DNA from: Desulfuromonas thiophila
Lineage (GTDB): Bacteria > Desulfobacterota > Desulfuromonadia > Desulfuromonadales > Desulfuromonadaceae
Reading direction: 5' to 3'
Assembly: GCF_900101955.1 (NCBI RefSeq)
Contig: NZ_FNAQ01000002.1
Location: forward strand, 248,001 to 312,000
DNA length: 64,000 nt
Shown: positions 34,519 through 43,398 of the stretch, one piece after another
Position numbering within the stretch: position 1 is the first letter of the stretch
Layout: each line of letters starts with the position of its first letter
Position numbers and translations under genes: made by a program
The notes under the pieces: model-generated
What the model saw: only the letters and a program-made list of their open reading frames with translations
The model's database searches: none
What the model was told of the DNA's origin: nothing

Positions 34519-35472
34519 CTAGAAGCCGGGCTTATGCTCGAAGGTGTGGAGCGAGCGGATAAAACGCAGGGTCCGGCTCTTTGAGCGCATCACCAGGGTA
34601 TCGGTTTCAGCGCCGCCGGCAAAGTAACGTACACCCTTGAGCAGGGCACCGGAGGTGACGCCGGTGGCGGCGAAGAAGACATCACCGCCGGCCAGATCCT
34701 CGACGCCGTAGACACGCGTCAGGTCACTGATGCCCATTTGCGGTGCCCGCTGGCGTTCTTCATCGGTGGTGAAGACCAGCCGGGCCTGCATGTCGCCGCC
34801 GAGACATTTGATTGCTGCCGCCGCCAGCACGCCTTCGGGGGCACCGCCGGTGCCGATAACCAGATCGACGCCGCTACCGAGGATGCCGGTGGCCACCGCT
34901 GGAGCGACGTCACCATCGGAAATCAGCAGAATGCGGGCACCACACTGACGGATGGCGCTGATGATCGCTTCGTGGCGGGGCCGGTCGAGCAGGACCACGG
35001 TCAAATCGCCCAGCTGGCACTGCTTGGCGCGGGCCAGACGCCGCAGGTTGTCGCCGACGGGGGCATCGATATCGATGCAGCCATGTCCAGCCGGGCCGAC
35101 AATCAGTTTTTCCATGTACATGTCCGGCGCGTGAAGAAAGCCGCCAGCCGGGGCGAGAGCAATGGTGGCGATGGCGCCACTCTTGCCCTTGGCGCAGAGG
35201 CTGGTGCCTTCCAGGGGATCGACGGCGATATCCACCGCTGGTCCCCGGCCACTGCCGAGGCGCTCACCGATGTAGAGCATTGGCGCCTCGTCCATTTCCC
35301 CTTCACCGATCACTACCGTCCCCTCAATGTCCATCAGGCCCAGGGCCTGCCGCATGGCACCGGTTGCGGCTTCGTCGGCGGCGATCTTGTCGCCCCGGCC
35401 GACCCAGCGGCCACAGGCCAGGGCCGCCGCTTCAGTGACGCGGGCCAGTTCCAGGGCCAGACTGCGATCCAT
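34519..35472 (-). CDS. glpX: class II fructose-1,6-bisphosphatase
   Basis: 317 aa. It hydrolyses fructose-1,6-bisphosphate in gluconeogenesis. Metal and substrate motifs: GRGDKIAADEAAT, GEGEMDEAPMLYIGE, VDPLEGT (the Asp-Pro-x-Glu-Gly core) and GTGGAPEGVLAAAA. The ATG at 35472 is preceded by GAGGTGA; homology begins at MDRSLALELARV. Together with the acetate-activating CoA-transferases it suits an organism that builds sugars from acetate. Confidence 0.95.
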   Translation of the reverse strand: MDRSLALELARVTEAAALACGRWVGRGDKIAADEAATGAMRQALGLMDIEGTVVIGEGEMDEAPMLYIGERLGSGRGPAVDIAVDPLEGTSLCAKGKSGAIATIALAPAGGFLHAPDMYMEKLIVGPAGHGCIDIDAPVGDNLRRLARAKQCQLGDLTVVLLDRPRHEAIISAIRQCGARILLISDGDVAPAVATGILGSGVDLVIGTGGAPEGVLAAAAIKCLGGDMQARLVFTTDEERQRAPQMGISDLTRVYGVEDLAGGDVFFAATGVTSGALLKGVRYFAGGAETDTLVMRSKSRTLRFIRSLHTFEHKPGF

Positions 35473-35664
35473 AAGCTCACCTCGTGAAGAGAAAAAGGCG
35501 CCCAGAAGTAAACATTGAAAAGCGGACAAGGACTCTGGGCTCGCCGTTGTCCGGCGTGCTATGATGGCACGATTGTACCTGAGAAACAATTGTCAATTCG
35601 TTTGGCAAGGCAGACGGTTTGTCGGGTTTTTTGTCGCCGATGGCGGGAAGGAGAAGGCTTTTTC

Positions 35665-36822
35665 ATGACACAGGCGCCAACGCTCCTGCAGCAGATTCGT
35701 GCCTTGGTGCGCCAGCGGCAGGGCATCCCCTTCAATGACTATATGCAGCTGTGCCTTTACGCGCCCGGTTTGGGTTATTACATGCGACCCCGCCGGCGCA
35801 TTGGTGCCCAGGGTGATTTTTTTACCTCCAGCAGCGTCCATCGACTCTTTGGGCGGCTGATTGCCCGTCAGCTGCAGCAGATGGCTGAGCTGATCGATGG
35901 TCCCTTTACCTTGGTGGAGCAGGGGGCCGGAGAAGGGCATCTGGCGCTTGATATTCTCGATGCCTTGCAGCAGAGCTGGCCTGACCTTTATGAGCGGATC
36001 ACCTATCGGCTGATCGAGATCAGCCCCGATAACCGCGACCGCCAGGCGGCGCTGTTGCAGACCCATTCCACGCGGGTCAGCTGGTGCGGTGAGCAGGAGC
36101 TGGCACCCTTTCGGGGCTGTTTTCTGTCCAACGAACTGCTCGATGCCTTTCCCGTGGCCGTGGTAGAGAAGCGACAGGGCCAGTTGCTCGAAGTTTATGT
36201 GGTTGAACAGCAGGATCGGTTGGTTGAACAGTTGCGGCCAGCCCGGCCTGAGGTGGTGCAGCATTTCGCCCGGCAGGGGTTGCAGCCGGCAGAGGGTTGC
36301 CGGGCGGAAGCGGCCCTTGGGGTCTCCTGCTGGCTTGAGGGGGTGGCGGCGCGCCTGCAACAGGGTTTTGTCCTGACCATCGATTATGGCTATCCGGCCG
36401 CGGAACTCTATGCCCCCTTTCGCCGGCAGGGAACGCTGCTGTGTTATCAACGCCACCAGGCCAGCGACAACCCCTACCAACAGCCCGGTGAACAGGATAT
36501 TACGGCGCATGTTGATTTCAGCCTGCTGCAGCTTGAGGGTGAACGGCTGGGGCTGGAAACCCTGTATTTCGAGCGTCAATATCGTTTTCTCATGGCCCTT
36601 GGGTTCATTGAGGAACTGCTGGAGCTGCAGCGACAAGCCTGCGATGCCCAGCAGGCCTGCGCCCTGCGTTTGACCCTGAAGAATTTGATTCTGCCCGATG
36701 GCGGCATGGGAGATACCTTCAAGGTTCTGATTCAGGGCAAGAACGTTGGTCAGCCGGCGCTGTTGTGCCAGCGACCGATTCGTGCTATTTCCCTGGCGGC
36801 GACCGCTGGCGATGGGTGCTGA
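35665..36822 (+). CDS. MidA/NDUFAF7-like SAM-dependent methyltransferase
   Basis: 385 aa, class I methyltransferase (DUF185 family). PFNDYMQLCLYAPGLGYY, QGDFFTSSSVH, VEQGAGEGHLALDIL (SAM-binding GxGxG) and SNELLDAFPV are family hallmarks. The mitochondrial homologue methylates an Arg in complex I; the bacterial target is unproven. The ATG at 35665 has AAGGAG upstream. It is divergent from glpX and is followed by an nfu gene with a 48-bp gap. Confidence 0.9.
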   Translation: MTQAPTLLQQIRALVRQRQGIPFNDYMQLCLYAPGLGYYMRPRRRIGAQGDFFTSSSVHRLFGRLIARQLQQMAELIDGPFTLVEQGAGEGHLALDILDALQQSWPDLYERITYRLIEISPDNRDRQAALLQTHSTRVSWCGEQELAPFRGCFLSNELLDAFPVAVVEKRQGQLLEVYVVEQQDRLVEQLRPARPEVVQHFARQGLQPAEGCRAEAALGVSCWLEGVAARLQQGFVLTIDYGYPAAELYAPFRRQGTLLCYQRHQASDNPYQQPGEQDITAHVDFSLLQLEGERLGLETLYFERQYRFLMALGFIEELLELQRQACDAQQACALRLTLKNLILPDGGMGDTFKVLIQGKNVGQPALLCQRPIRAISLAATAGDGC

Positions 36823-36870
36823 AAGCGGATGACCGCCCCTTGCTGCTCAACAACGAAAGGAGAAACCCGG

Positions 36871-37101
36871 ATGGACTTGCGACAACAGGTGGAAGCTGCC
36901 CTCGACGAGGTTCGCCCGACCATGCTGGCCGATGGTGGCAACGTCGAACTGGTGGAAGTAACAGACGATGGTATCGTCCGCGTGCGGCTGATGGGGGCTT
37001 GCGGCTCCTGTCCGATGGCGACGGTAACCCTCAAAATGGGAATTGAACGGGTTCTGCTCGAACGGGTACCGCAGGTCAAGCAGGTGGTGCAGGTCGGCTA
37101 G
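36871..37101 (+). CDS. NifU-like C-terminal domain protein (Nfu)
   Basis: 76 aa with only the Nfu domain: [17 protein letters not shown] and the cluster-binding CxxC in GACGSCPMA. It scaffolds or delivers Fe-S clusters. The ATG at 36871 follows AAAGGAG. Its stop codon overlaps the stop of the converging hydrolase-like gene in the tetranucleotide CTAG (37098-37101). Confidence 0.93.
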   Translation: MDLRQQVEAALDEVRPTMLADGGNVELVEVTDDGIVRVRLMGACGSCPMATVTLKMGIERVLLERVPQVKQVVQVG

Positions 37102-38003
37102 TTTGCAGGTAGAGAACGCTGGTTGGTGGTGGCTTGCTCCGGCGCGGTTACAGGTGCGCCGCCGACCAGAATCTGTTGCAGCGCTGAGAAGGTGGCGGGG
37201 TGGTACAGCAGTAACAGGTGGCCGCAATTGGCGATGACCATGTCCTGCCCCAGCGGCAACCGGGCTGCTTCCGGAGGCTGAATCAGTAGATCATCGGCCG
37301 CGCGGATACTGGCCAGGGCCACCTGGGGTGGCCAGGGTAAGCGGTTGAGCTCGATCAGTAGCGGATCGTTGCGGCGCAGATGTCGGGCCAGGCGTGTGGG
37401 TGCAAACACCGCCAGATCGCTGCCCTGGTGGGCGCAACCCAGGCAGATTGCCTGACGGATATGGTTGGCGCCGCCACGTCGCTGAACGTAGTTGCGCAGA
37501 ATCAGACCGCCGAAACCATAGCCAAGCAGGTCAACCTGTTCGACGCCCTGTTCCAGCCGCAGGGCACTGATCTGGTGGTCAAGGGCTTCCGTCAAGCTTT
37601 CGATGTTGTGCCACAGTGAAAAGGCTGGCGTGATCACCCGCAGACCGTGCAGGCGCAGACGCAGCTGCAGCCAGAACAGGCTGGCACGGTTGAAGTAAAG
37701 TCCGTGCAGCAGAATGAGGGTGCGGCGCTTTGGCCGGTGCCGCCAGCGCGTCGGTGGCAGACAGCCTAAAGGGAAGAGCAACAGATTAAGCAGGCAGCAT
37801 AGATATTCCAGCCCTGCCAGCGACAGGTCGCGCAGCAGCCTGGGCAAACGCAGCGGGTGGTCAAGACAGGCGGGATCACGCGCGGCCTGGCTGTAGCGGG
37901 CCAGTACCAGCAACAGTGCCAGCAGCACGGCGGGCGGCCACAGCAGCAGTTGAATCAGCAGGTGCAGGATGGTGGCCAGTTCGGCGAGGGAGACTAAAGT
38001 CAT
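37098..38003 (-). CDS. alpha/beta-hydrolase-fold membrane protein lacking the nucleophile Ser
   Basis: 301 aa. One or two N-terminal membrane segments (5-36, 60-80), then a lipase/esterase-like fold: [10 protein letters not shown] (oxyanion region), [10 protein letters not shown] (nucleophile elbow), and a late Gly-His ([11 protein letters not shown]). The elbow reads G-Y-G-F-G, with Gly163 where GxSxG enzymes have Ser; the codon is GGT, one base from AGT. It may be a pseudo-enzyme or use a different residue. The start codon overlaps the start of xerC on the other strand (CATG). No strong Shine-Dalgarno is visible. Confidence 0.75.
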   Translation of the reverse strand: MTLVSLAELATILHLLIQLLLWPPAVLLALLLVLARYSQAARDPACLDHPLRLPRLLRDLSLAGLEYLCCLLNLLLFPLGCLPPTRWRHRPKRRTLILLHGLYFNRASLFWLQLRLRLHGLRVITPAFSLWHNIESLTEALDHQISALRLEQGVEQVDLLGYGFGGLILRNYVQRRGGANHIRQAICLGCAHQGSDLAVFAPTRLARHLRRNDPLLIELNRLPWPPQVALASIRAADDLLIQPPEAARLPLGQDMVIANCGHLLLLYHPATFSALQQILVGGAPVTAPEQATTNQRSLPAN

Positions 38004-38976
38004 GGCCGAAGATTACCCGAAGGCGCGATGCAGGTCAAATGCCCCGCCGGTCTGGCTGGAGTTATGTGAACATCCCTGGATGCAGGCTTTTCTGCACAAT
38101 CTGGAGGTCGAGCGTAATCTCTCGCCCCATAGTTGTCGGGCTTACCGCCGTGATGTGGGCGCTTTCTGTCTTTTTTTGCAGCAACAGTTGCCGGGCCGTC
38201 CACTGGATGCACAACTGGCGGCGGTTGACAAGGCCCTGGTGCGGCGCTGGCTTGGTCAGTTGGGACGGCGCAACAAGAAGGTAACCCTGGCGCGCAAACA
38301 GTCAGCCTTGCGGACTTTTTTTACCTTTCTGGTGCGACGCGGGCTGCTGGAGCAGCATCCGCTGCACAGTATGGAACGGCCACGGCTGGAACGCCCTCTG
38401 CCACGGCTGCTTGATGTTGACGCGGTTTTTTGTCTGCTCGACGGTATGGTGCCGGAAGACTGGTTGCGCTGGCGGGATCGGGCTCTGTTCGAATTGCTCT
38501 ATTCCTGCGGACTGCGCGTTAGCGAACTGGTCGCTCTTGATGAGGACGATCTGCGGGCTGACCAGGGGCTGGTATGTGTGCGACAGGGCAAGGGTGGCAA
38601 GCAGCGCATTGTGCCGGTCGGCCAGGCTGCGTTGCGGGCCTTGCAGGTTTACCTGCAGCATTGTCCGCCGCAGAAACGTGTGGGTGTGGCCCTGTTTGTC
38701 AATCAGCGCGGCCAGCGCCTGTCGGTTCGTACGGTGCAGCGCAATCTTAAGGCCGCCCTGGCGCGCGCCGGGCTGCCGACGGATGTCAGTCCCCATGGTC
38801 TGAGGCACAGCTTTGCCACCCATCTGCTGGACGGGGGTGCCGATCTGCGGGCGATTCAGGAACTGCTGGGACACGCCTCGTTGGCCACCACTCAGCGCTA
38901 CACCCAGGTCAGTGGCGCCCGCCTGGCCGAGGAATATGACCGCACGCATCCGCGCAGCAAAAAGCCCTCCGCATAG
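38002..38976 (+). CDS. xerC: tyrosine recombinase XerC
   Basis: 324 aa. The core-binding domain (FLHNLEVERNLSPHSCRAYRRDV) is followed by the catalytic domain with Arg (SCGLRVSELV), Lys (GKGGKQR), HGLRHSF, LGHAS and Tyr (TTQRYTQV), the full set. It resolves chromosome dimers at dif with XerD. The ATG at 38002 has GGGAG upstream and gives an N-terminal extension of about 25 residues; the internal ATG at 38081 is an alternative without a ribosome-binding site. It is unrelated to the element integrase. Confidence 0.92.
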   Translation: MAEDYPKARCRSNAPPVWLELCEHPWMQAFLHNLEVERNLSPHSCRAYRRDVGAFCLFLQQQLPGRPLDAQLAAVDKALVRRWLGQLGRRNKKVTLARKQSALRTFFTFLVRRGLLEQHPLHSMERPRLERPLPRLLDVDAVFCLLDGMVPEDWLRWRDRALFELLYSCGLRVSELVALDEDDLRADQGLVCVRQGKGGKQRIVPVGQAALRALQVYLQHCPPQKRVGVALFVNQRGQRLSVRTVQRNLKAALARAGLPTDVSPHGLRHSFATHLLDGGADLRAIQELLGHASLATTQRYTQVSGARLAEEYDRTHPRSKKPSA

Positions 38977-39000
38977 TTGCCGCAATCGACTGTAGAAACA

Positions 39001-39028
39001 AAAAGCCCCTGTAAAAACAGGGGCTTTT
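39001..39028. terminator. bidirectional terminator between xerC and the first CoA-transferase gene
   Basis: An 11-bp stem AAAAGCCCCTG / CAGGGGCTTTT with loop TAAAAA and flanking A and T tracts. Confidence 0.92.
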
Positions 39029-39049
39029 TGTTGTTATGACACTGCTGGC

Positions 39050-40600
39050 TTATTTATTCCAGAAGCGCATGGTGCCGTTCTGCTCCAGTTCCAGGTGCAG
39101 TTTGTAGGCTTCTTCAAGCAGCACCGGCTCGTGGTGGCCGCCGGTTTTCTTGATGGCGCGGTCGAGCCAGTCGGTGAGGTAATCCTTGTAGGTCGGGTGG
39201 GCGCACTTGTCAATGATGCAGCGGGCACGGTCGACCGGGCAGAGGCCACGCAGGTCGGCCAGGCCCTGCTCGGTAACCAGCACGTCGATGTCGTGCTCGG
39301 TATGGTCGACGTGCGGTGCCTTGGGCACCACGCCGGAGATGCCGAACTCGTCGGTTTTGCTCGGCCGTACCGACGGGCAGTGCATCATGGAGATGTAGGA
39401 GTTGCGCTCGAAGTCGCCGCTGCCGCCGATGCCGTTGAGCATCTTGGTGCCGCCGGCATGGGTCGAGTTGGCATGGGCGTAGATATCGAACTCCAGCGGC
39501 GTGTTCATGCCGATGGCACCGAGACGACGGATGATCTCGGGGTTGTTCGATACCTGCTGCGGCCGCATCAGCACCATGTCCTTGTACTTGTCAAAGTTTT
39601 TCCACCAGATTTCAAAGCCCTCGTTCGACAGCGACAAGGAGGTGCAGTTGATGTACTTGCACTTGCCCGAGTCCATGAAGTCAAGGAAGGTGTCCTGCAG
39701 TACCTCGGTGAAAACAATCAGGTTCTCAAACGGTGAGGTGGTCAGGCCGCCGACAACAGCGTTGGCGATGGAGCCGACGCCCGACTGCAGCGGCAGCAGG
39801 TTTTTCGGCAGGCGCCCGGCCTTCACTTCGGCACTGAAGAAGTCAACGATGTTGTCGGCAATGGCTTGGGCCACATCATCGGTGCCACGCAGGGCGCGAC
39901 CGTTGTCGGGCAGCTTCGACTCGACAATGGCGACGATCTTGCTCTTGTCCGTCGGTACCCAGGGAGTACCAATGCGCTGGCGGGCATCGGTGATCGGAAT
40001 GATCTTGCGGTAGGGCGGCACGTCCGTCATGAAGATATCGTGCATGCCTTCAAATGAAGGCAGACCGGTATTGATCTCGATGATGATCTTGTCAGCGATA
40101 TCGATGATGTCGTTGGATGCGCCGATAGAGCCTGACAGGATAATGTTGCCGTCCTCGGTGATTGCTGAAGCTTCAATGATGGCCAGGTCAAGACGACCAC
40201 CCTGATCCTTGGTGTAGAAGCCGTATTTCAGATCCTGGGCAAACATGGACAGGTGTTTGTCGCCCATGCGGATTTTACCGCTGTTGATGGCCTTGCCCAG
40301 TTCTTTGCCGGTCTGGTAGGGCCAACGACGGTCGATCATGTTCAGGGAAGCCCAGCGGTCTTCGGTCTCGGCACCAACGGAGGCGCCGATGAACAGGTTG
40401 AATTTCATCTTGCCCTGCAGATTGTTCTTCTCAACATAGTCGGCCAGGGCGATGGGTACCACTTTGGGGTAGCCAACCGGTGTAAAGCCCGACCACCCCA
40501 GGTTCATGCCATCCTTGAAATACTGGATGCAGTTTTCGGGGGTAGTGAACAGCTTGTGCAGTTCCTTGCAGCGTACCCTGTCTTGCATTGTGTCTGCCAT
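39050..40600 (-). CDS. acetyl-CoA hydrolase/succinyl-CoA:acetate CoA-transferase, copy 1
   Basis: 516 aa, Cat1/Ach1 family. It transfers CoA between succinyl-CoA and acetate, and in Geobacter-type bacteria activates acetate while closing the TCA cycle. The catalytic Glu is in FTEVLQD, and SGVGSIANAVVGGL and GIGGSGDF are CoA-site motifs. It differs substantially from copies 2 and 3, with a two-residue insertion (KDQGGRLD versus KID). It has its own promoter (40773-40801). Confidence 0.92.
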   Translation of the reverse strand: MADTMQDRVRCKELHKLFTTPENCIQYFKDGMNLGWSGFTPVGYPKVVPIALADYVEKNNLQGKMKFNLFIGASVGAETEDRWASLNMIDRRWPYQTGKELGKAINSGKIRMGDKHLSMFAQDLKYGFYTKDQGGRLDLAIIEASAITEDGNIILSGSIGASNDIIDIADKIIIEINTGLPSFEGMHDIFMTDVPPYRKIIPITDARQRIGTPWVPTDKSKIVAIVESKLPDNGRALRGTDDVAQAIADNIVDFFSAEVKAGRLPKNLLPLQSGVGSIANAVVGGLTTSPFENLIVFTEVLQDTFLDFMDSGKCKYINCTSLSLSNEGFEIWWKNFDKYKDMVLMRPQQVSNNPEIIRRLGAIGMNTPLEFDIYAHANSTHAGGTKMLNGIGGSGDFERNSYISMMHCPSVRPSKTDEFGISGVVPKAPHVDHTEHDIDVLVTEQGLADLRGLCPVDRARCIIDKCAHPTYKDYLTDWLDRAIKKTGGHHEPVLLEEAYKLHLELEQNGTMRFWNK

Positions 40601-41085
40601 GGTCGTTCCTCCTTGATGAGATGTGGTTATGGCATAACCGCAGAAACCGTTTTCTCGCTGAAAACGGTTGAAAAAACAGTGTCCCTACAGGTGTGACAGC
40701 GTTTTCCGGCATGGCTGGTGCCAGCGAGGGTGAAAGCCGTTGCGATAAAATAAAATACCGTTATGGACCGAACGTATAGTACGGGCCTTTTTTTTAGTCA
40801 AGCGAAAAAAATGCGTTTCCTGTTGGCGCTGTCAGGTGGAAACCTTCACCGGGGGCCGAGTTCTTCTCGCTTAAGATGCTGAAATATATTTGGAAAAAAT
40901 GAAGAAGTGAAAAGTCGTTCTGTTCTATTTTGGGATACGTTGACTGATGTTTTAGTGTGATTACAGATATGGTGTTTTATTATCAATGGTAGTGCTGGGC
41001 TCATCAAGATTTTCAGGCTGCGGAGGGAGGTTTCATTGATAAATATTTGATGTGTTTATGTCGTTCAGTTTTAAGCGGTGCGTAC
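40601..41085. other. 485-bp region between CoA-transferase copies 1 and 2
   Basis: No supported gene. It holds the copy-1 promoter and an A/T-rich stretch (40880-41060) of unknown role. Confidence 0.5.
40773..40801 (-). promoter_or_regulatory. promoter of CoA-transferase copy 1
   Basis: Minus strand: TTGACT (40796-40801), 17-bp spacer starting with eight As, TATACG (40773-40778). The long leader to the start codon (about 165 bp) leaves space for regulation. Confidence 0.7.
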
Positions 41086-41125
41086 AAAAAGCGCCCTGCC
41101 GCAGAGACGGCAGGGCGCTTTTTTG
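41086..41125. terminator. terminator after CoA-transferase copy 2
   Basis: A 15-bp stem AAAAAGCGCCCTGCC / GGCAGGGCGCTTTTT with a short loop. The stem core GCGCCCTG is shared with the terminator after copy 3. Confidence 0.88.
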
Positions 41126-41156
41126 TCGAGCTTGATCGGAGACTATCGGCGCGGAC

Positions 41157-42737
41157 TTATTCGCACAGATCGATGTTGATGTCCCAGTTTTTGACTTTCA
41201 TGGTGCCGTTGACGGCCAGGTTCTGCTGCATCTTGAAGCAGCGGTCGAACAGCTGCGGCTCGTGGCCAACGCCCTTGGAGAGGGTTTCCTTGCAGGCGCG
41301 GTCGAAGTAATCCTGCAGGATCGGCCGATACGACGGATGGGCGCAGACGTTGATGAGCTTCTGGGCGCGATCCTTCGGTGCCAGGCCGCGCAGGTCGGCC
41401 AGGCCCTGCTCGGTGACCAGCACGTCGAGGTCGTGCTCGGTGTGGTCGATGTGTGGCGCCTTGGGTACCACGCAGGTGATACCGGTGGGGTCGGTCTTGC
41501 TCGGCCGCACCGACGGGGTGTGCATGATGGACAGGTAGGCGTTGCGCAAGAAGTCGCCGCTGCCGCCGATGCCGTTGATCATGCGGGTACCGCCGACCAG
41601 GGTGGAGTTGGCGTGAGCGTAGATGTCGAACTCTACCGGCGTGTTCATGGCGATGCACCCCAGCCGGCGGATGGGCTCGGGGGCGTTGGAGATGGACAGC
41701 GGCCGCAGCACGATCTTGTCGAAATACTTATTCCAGTTGTCGAAGAAGCGGGGAAAGCCCGGCGTTTCCGACAACGACAGGGAGCAGGAAGAAGCGCAGC
41801 GCAGTTTGCCGGAGTCGAACAGGTCGAGCATGGTGTCCTGCAGCACCTCGGTGAAGACCGACAGGTTGTAGAAGGGGCCCTTGGCCAGGCCGCCGACGAC
41901 GGCGTTGGCGATGGAGCCGACACCCGACTGCAGCGGCAGCAGGTTTTCCGGCAGGCGGCCGGCCTTCACCTCATCGGCGAAGAACTGCATGATGTGACCG
42001 GCGATGGCTTCGGAGGTGTCATCCATCTCGGCAAAGGCACGGCCCTTGTCACGATGCTTCGATTCGACCACGGCGATGATCTTGTCCGGATCGCAGGGGA
42101 ACGACGTGGTACCGATACGGTCACCCGCCTTGTTGATCAGGAACGGCTCGCGATAGGGCGGCTTGCGCGGGATCAAGCAGTCGTGCATGCCTTCGAAGGA
42201 GGGCTGTCCGGTGTTGACCTCGATGATGATCTTGTCGGCGATCATCAGGATTTCACCGATTACGCCGCAGGAAGAGGTCGGCACCAGGCCGCAATCTTCC
42301 GTAATAGCCGACACCTCAATGATGGCGATGTCGATTTTCGGGGTGTAGAAGCCGTAGCCGAGATCCTGGGCAAAGAGGGAGAGGTGCTTGTCGCCCATGC
42401 GGATACGGCCCTCGTTGATCCCCTTGGCGATATCCTTGCCGGTCTGGTAGGGCCAGCGGCGATCGATCATGTCGAGGGTGGCCCAGCGGTTTTCGGTTTC
42501 CACGCCGACGGAGGCGCCGATGAACAGGTTGAACTTCATCTTGCCCTGCAGGTTGTTCTTCTCGACATAGTCGGCCAGGGCGATGGGTACCGCCTTGGGG
42601 TAGCCGGCCGGGGTGAAACCGGACCAGCCCAGATCCATTCCCGGCTTGAAGAATTCGATGCAGTCTTCGGCGCTGCGGACCCTGTCGAGCAGGGATTTGC
42701 GACGAACGCGACTTTCAAGGCTTCCGTAATTCGACAT
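41157..42737 (-). CDS. acetyl-CoA hydrolase/succinyl-CoA:acetate CoA-transferase, copy 2
   Basis: 526 aa, same family and motifs as copy 1 (FTEVLQD Glu, SGVGSIANAV, GIGGSGDF). By eye it differs from copy 3 at about 31 of 526 residues. The differences are concentrated in the first 350 residues, while the last third is almost identical down to silent sites. The ATG at 42737 is chosen (AAGGAGGAAG upstream; MSNYGSLESRVRRKS). The longer frame upstream would run through its promoter. Confidence 0.93.
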   Translation of the reverse strand: MSNYGSLESRVRRKSLLDRVRSAEDCIEFFKPGMDLGWSGFTPAGYPKAVPIALADYVEKNNLQGKMKFNLFIGASVGVETENRWATLDMIDRRWPYQTGKDIAKGINEGRIRMGDKHLSLFAQDLGYGFYTPKIDIAIIEVSAITEDCGLVPTSSCGVIGEILMIADKIIIEVNTGQPSFEGMHDCLIPRKPPYREPFLINKAGDRIGTTSFPCDPDKIIAVVESKHRDKGRAFAEMDDTSEAIAGHIMQFFADEVKAGRLPENLLPLQSGVGSIANAVVGGLAKGPFYNLSVFTEVLQDTMLDLFDSGKLRCASSCSLSLSETPGFPRFFDNWNKYFDKIVLRPLSISNAPEPIRRLGCIAMNTPVEFDIYAHANSTLVGGTRMINGIGGSGDFLRNAYLSIMHTPSVRPSKTDPTGITCVVPKAPHIDHTEHDLDVLVTEQGLADLRGLAPKDRAQKLINVCAHPSYRPILQDYFDRACKETLSKGVGHEPQLFDRCFKMQQNLAVNGTMKVKNWDINIDLCE

Positions 42738-43330
42738 TGGTTCTTCCTCCTTGATGCGATGAGATAGGCCCAGGTTCACCCCGCCCGCGCAGGGTGAAAC
42801 AGTTCTTGGGTCGAAAAAACATTGGTACGGCGTGCTGTGCCGGCCGGCGTGGGCCAACCTGACGGGCTTGTCTACTTGATATGGTAAAAAATGCGAGACT
42901 AAAACCCTGTTTTGAAGCCATCGTATAATATATGTGTAAAAAACTGTCAAGCGAAATCTGGCAAACTATGCGCTGTTTTGCGGACCATTCTGGCATGACA
43001 ACACAAAACGAAGAGGCAAGGGCTTCTGGTGTAAATATTTGATAGTGCATGATTTTATCTATTGTCTTGAGCTGTTCGATTTTTGCTGCGGTAAAATTCT
43101 GTGGCAATAAGATCTCCCCCGTTCTTTAATTTTCTGAGACCTTGTTTTATTTTTTAGCCTGGGTGGAATGGCGGGTGATGAAGTGTTTGCGGTCGCAATA
43201 GGGGGGTTGTTGTGATGTTTTTGCGGGCACTGAACGTTTCGACGCGGCCAGGTGAATTTGATTGACGGGGTGTTGGTCACCGCAGCCGCAAGGGAAAAGG
43301 CTGCCAGGTTTCCGGACGGGTTATTATAAT
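42738..43330. other. 593-bp region between CoA-transferase copies 2 and 3
   Basis: No supported gene. It contains the copy-2 promoter (42922-42950) and an A/T-rich remainder. A frame at 43059-43280 has no ribosome-binding site and an unconvincing translation. Confidence 0.5.
42922..42950 (-). promoter_or_regulatory. promoter of CoA-transferase copy 2
   Basis: Minus strand: TTGACA (42945-42950), 17-bp spacer, TATACG (42922-42927). It has the same CGCTTGAC context and identical -10 as the copy-1 promoter. Confidence 0.75.
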
Positions 43331-43366
43331 AAAGCGCCCTGCCGAGGATCTCGACAGGGCGCTTTT
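43331..43366. terminator. terminator after CoA-transferase copy 3
   Basis: Stem AAAGCGCCCTG / CAGGGCGCTTT with a 13-nt loop, then TTTTGCG or, on the minus strand, TTTATTAT. Confidence 0.8.
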
Positions 43367-43398
43367 GCGTGAAAGGGTGGAGGATTGTCAGTGTGGGC

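Noticed and set aside
41262-42767. Plus-strand open frame of 501 codons across CoA-transferase copy 2
   Set aside because: It mirrors an authentic, highly conserved gene on the other strand, and a similar shadow occurs opposite copy 3. Its composition is Gly/Val/Asp-biased with no motif.
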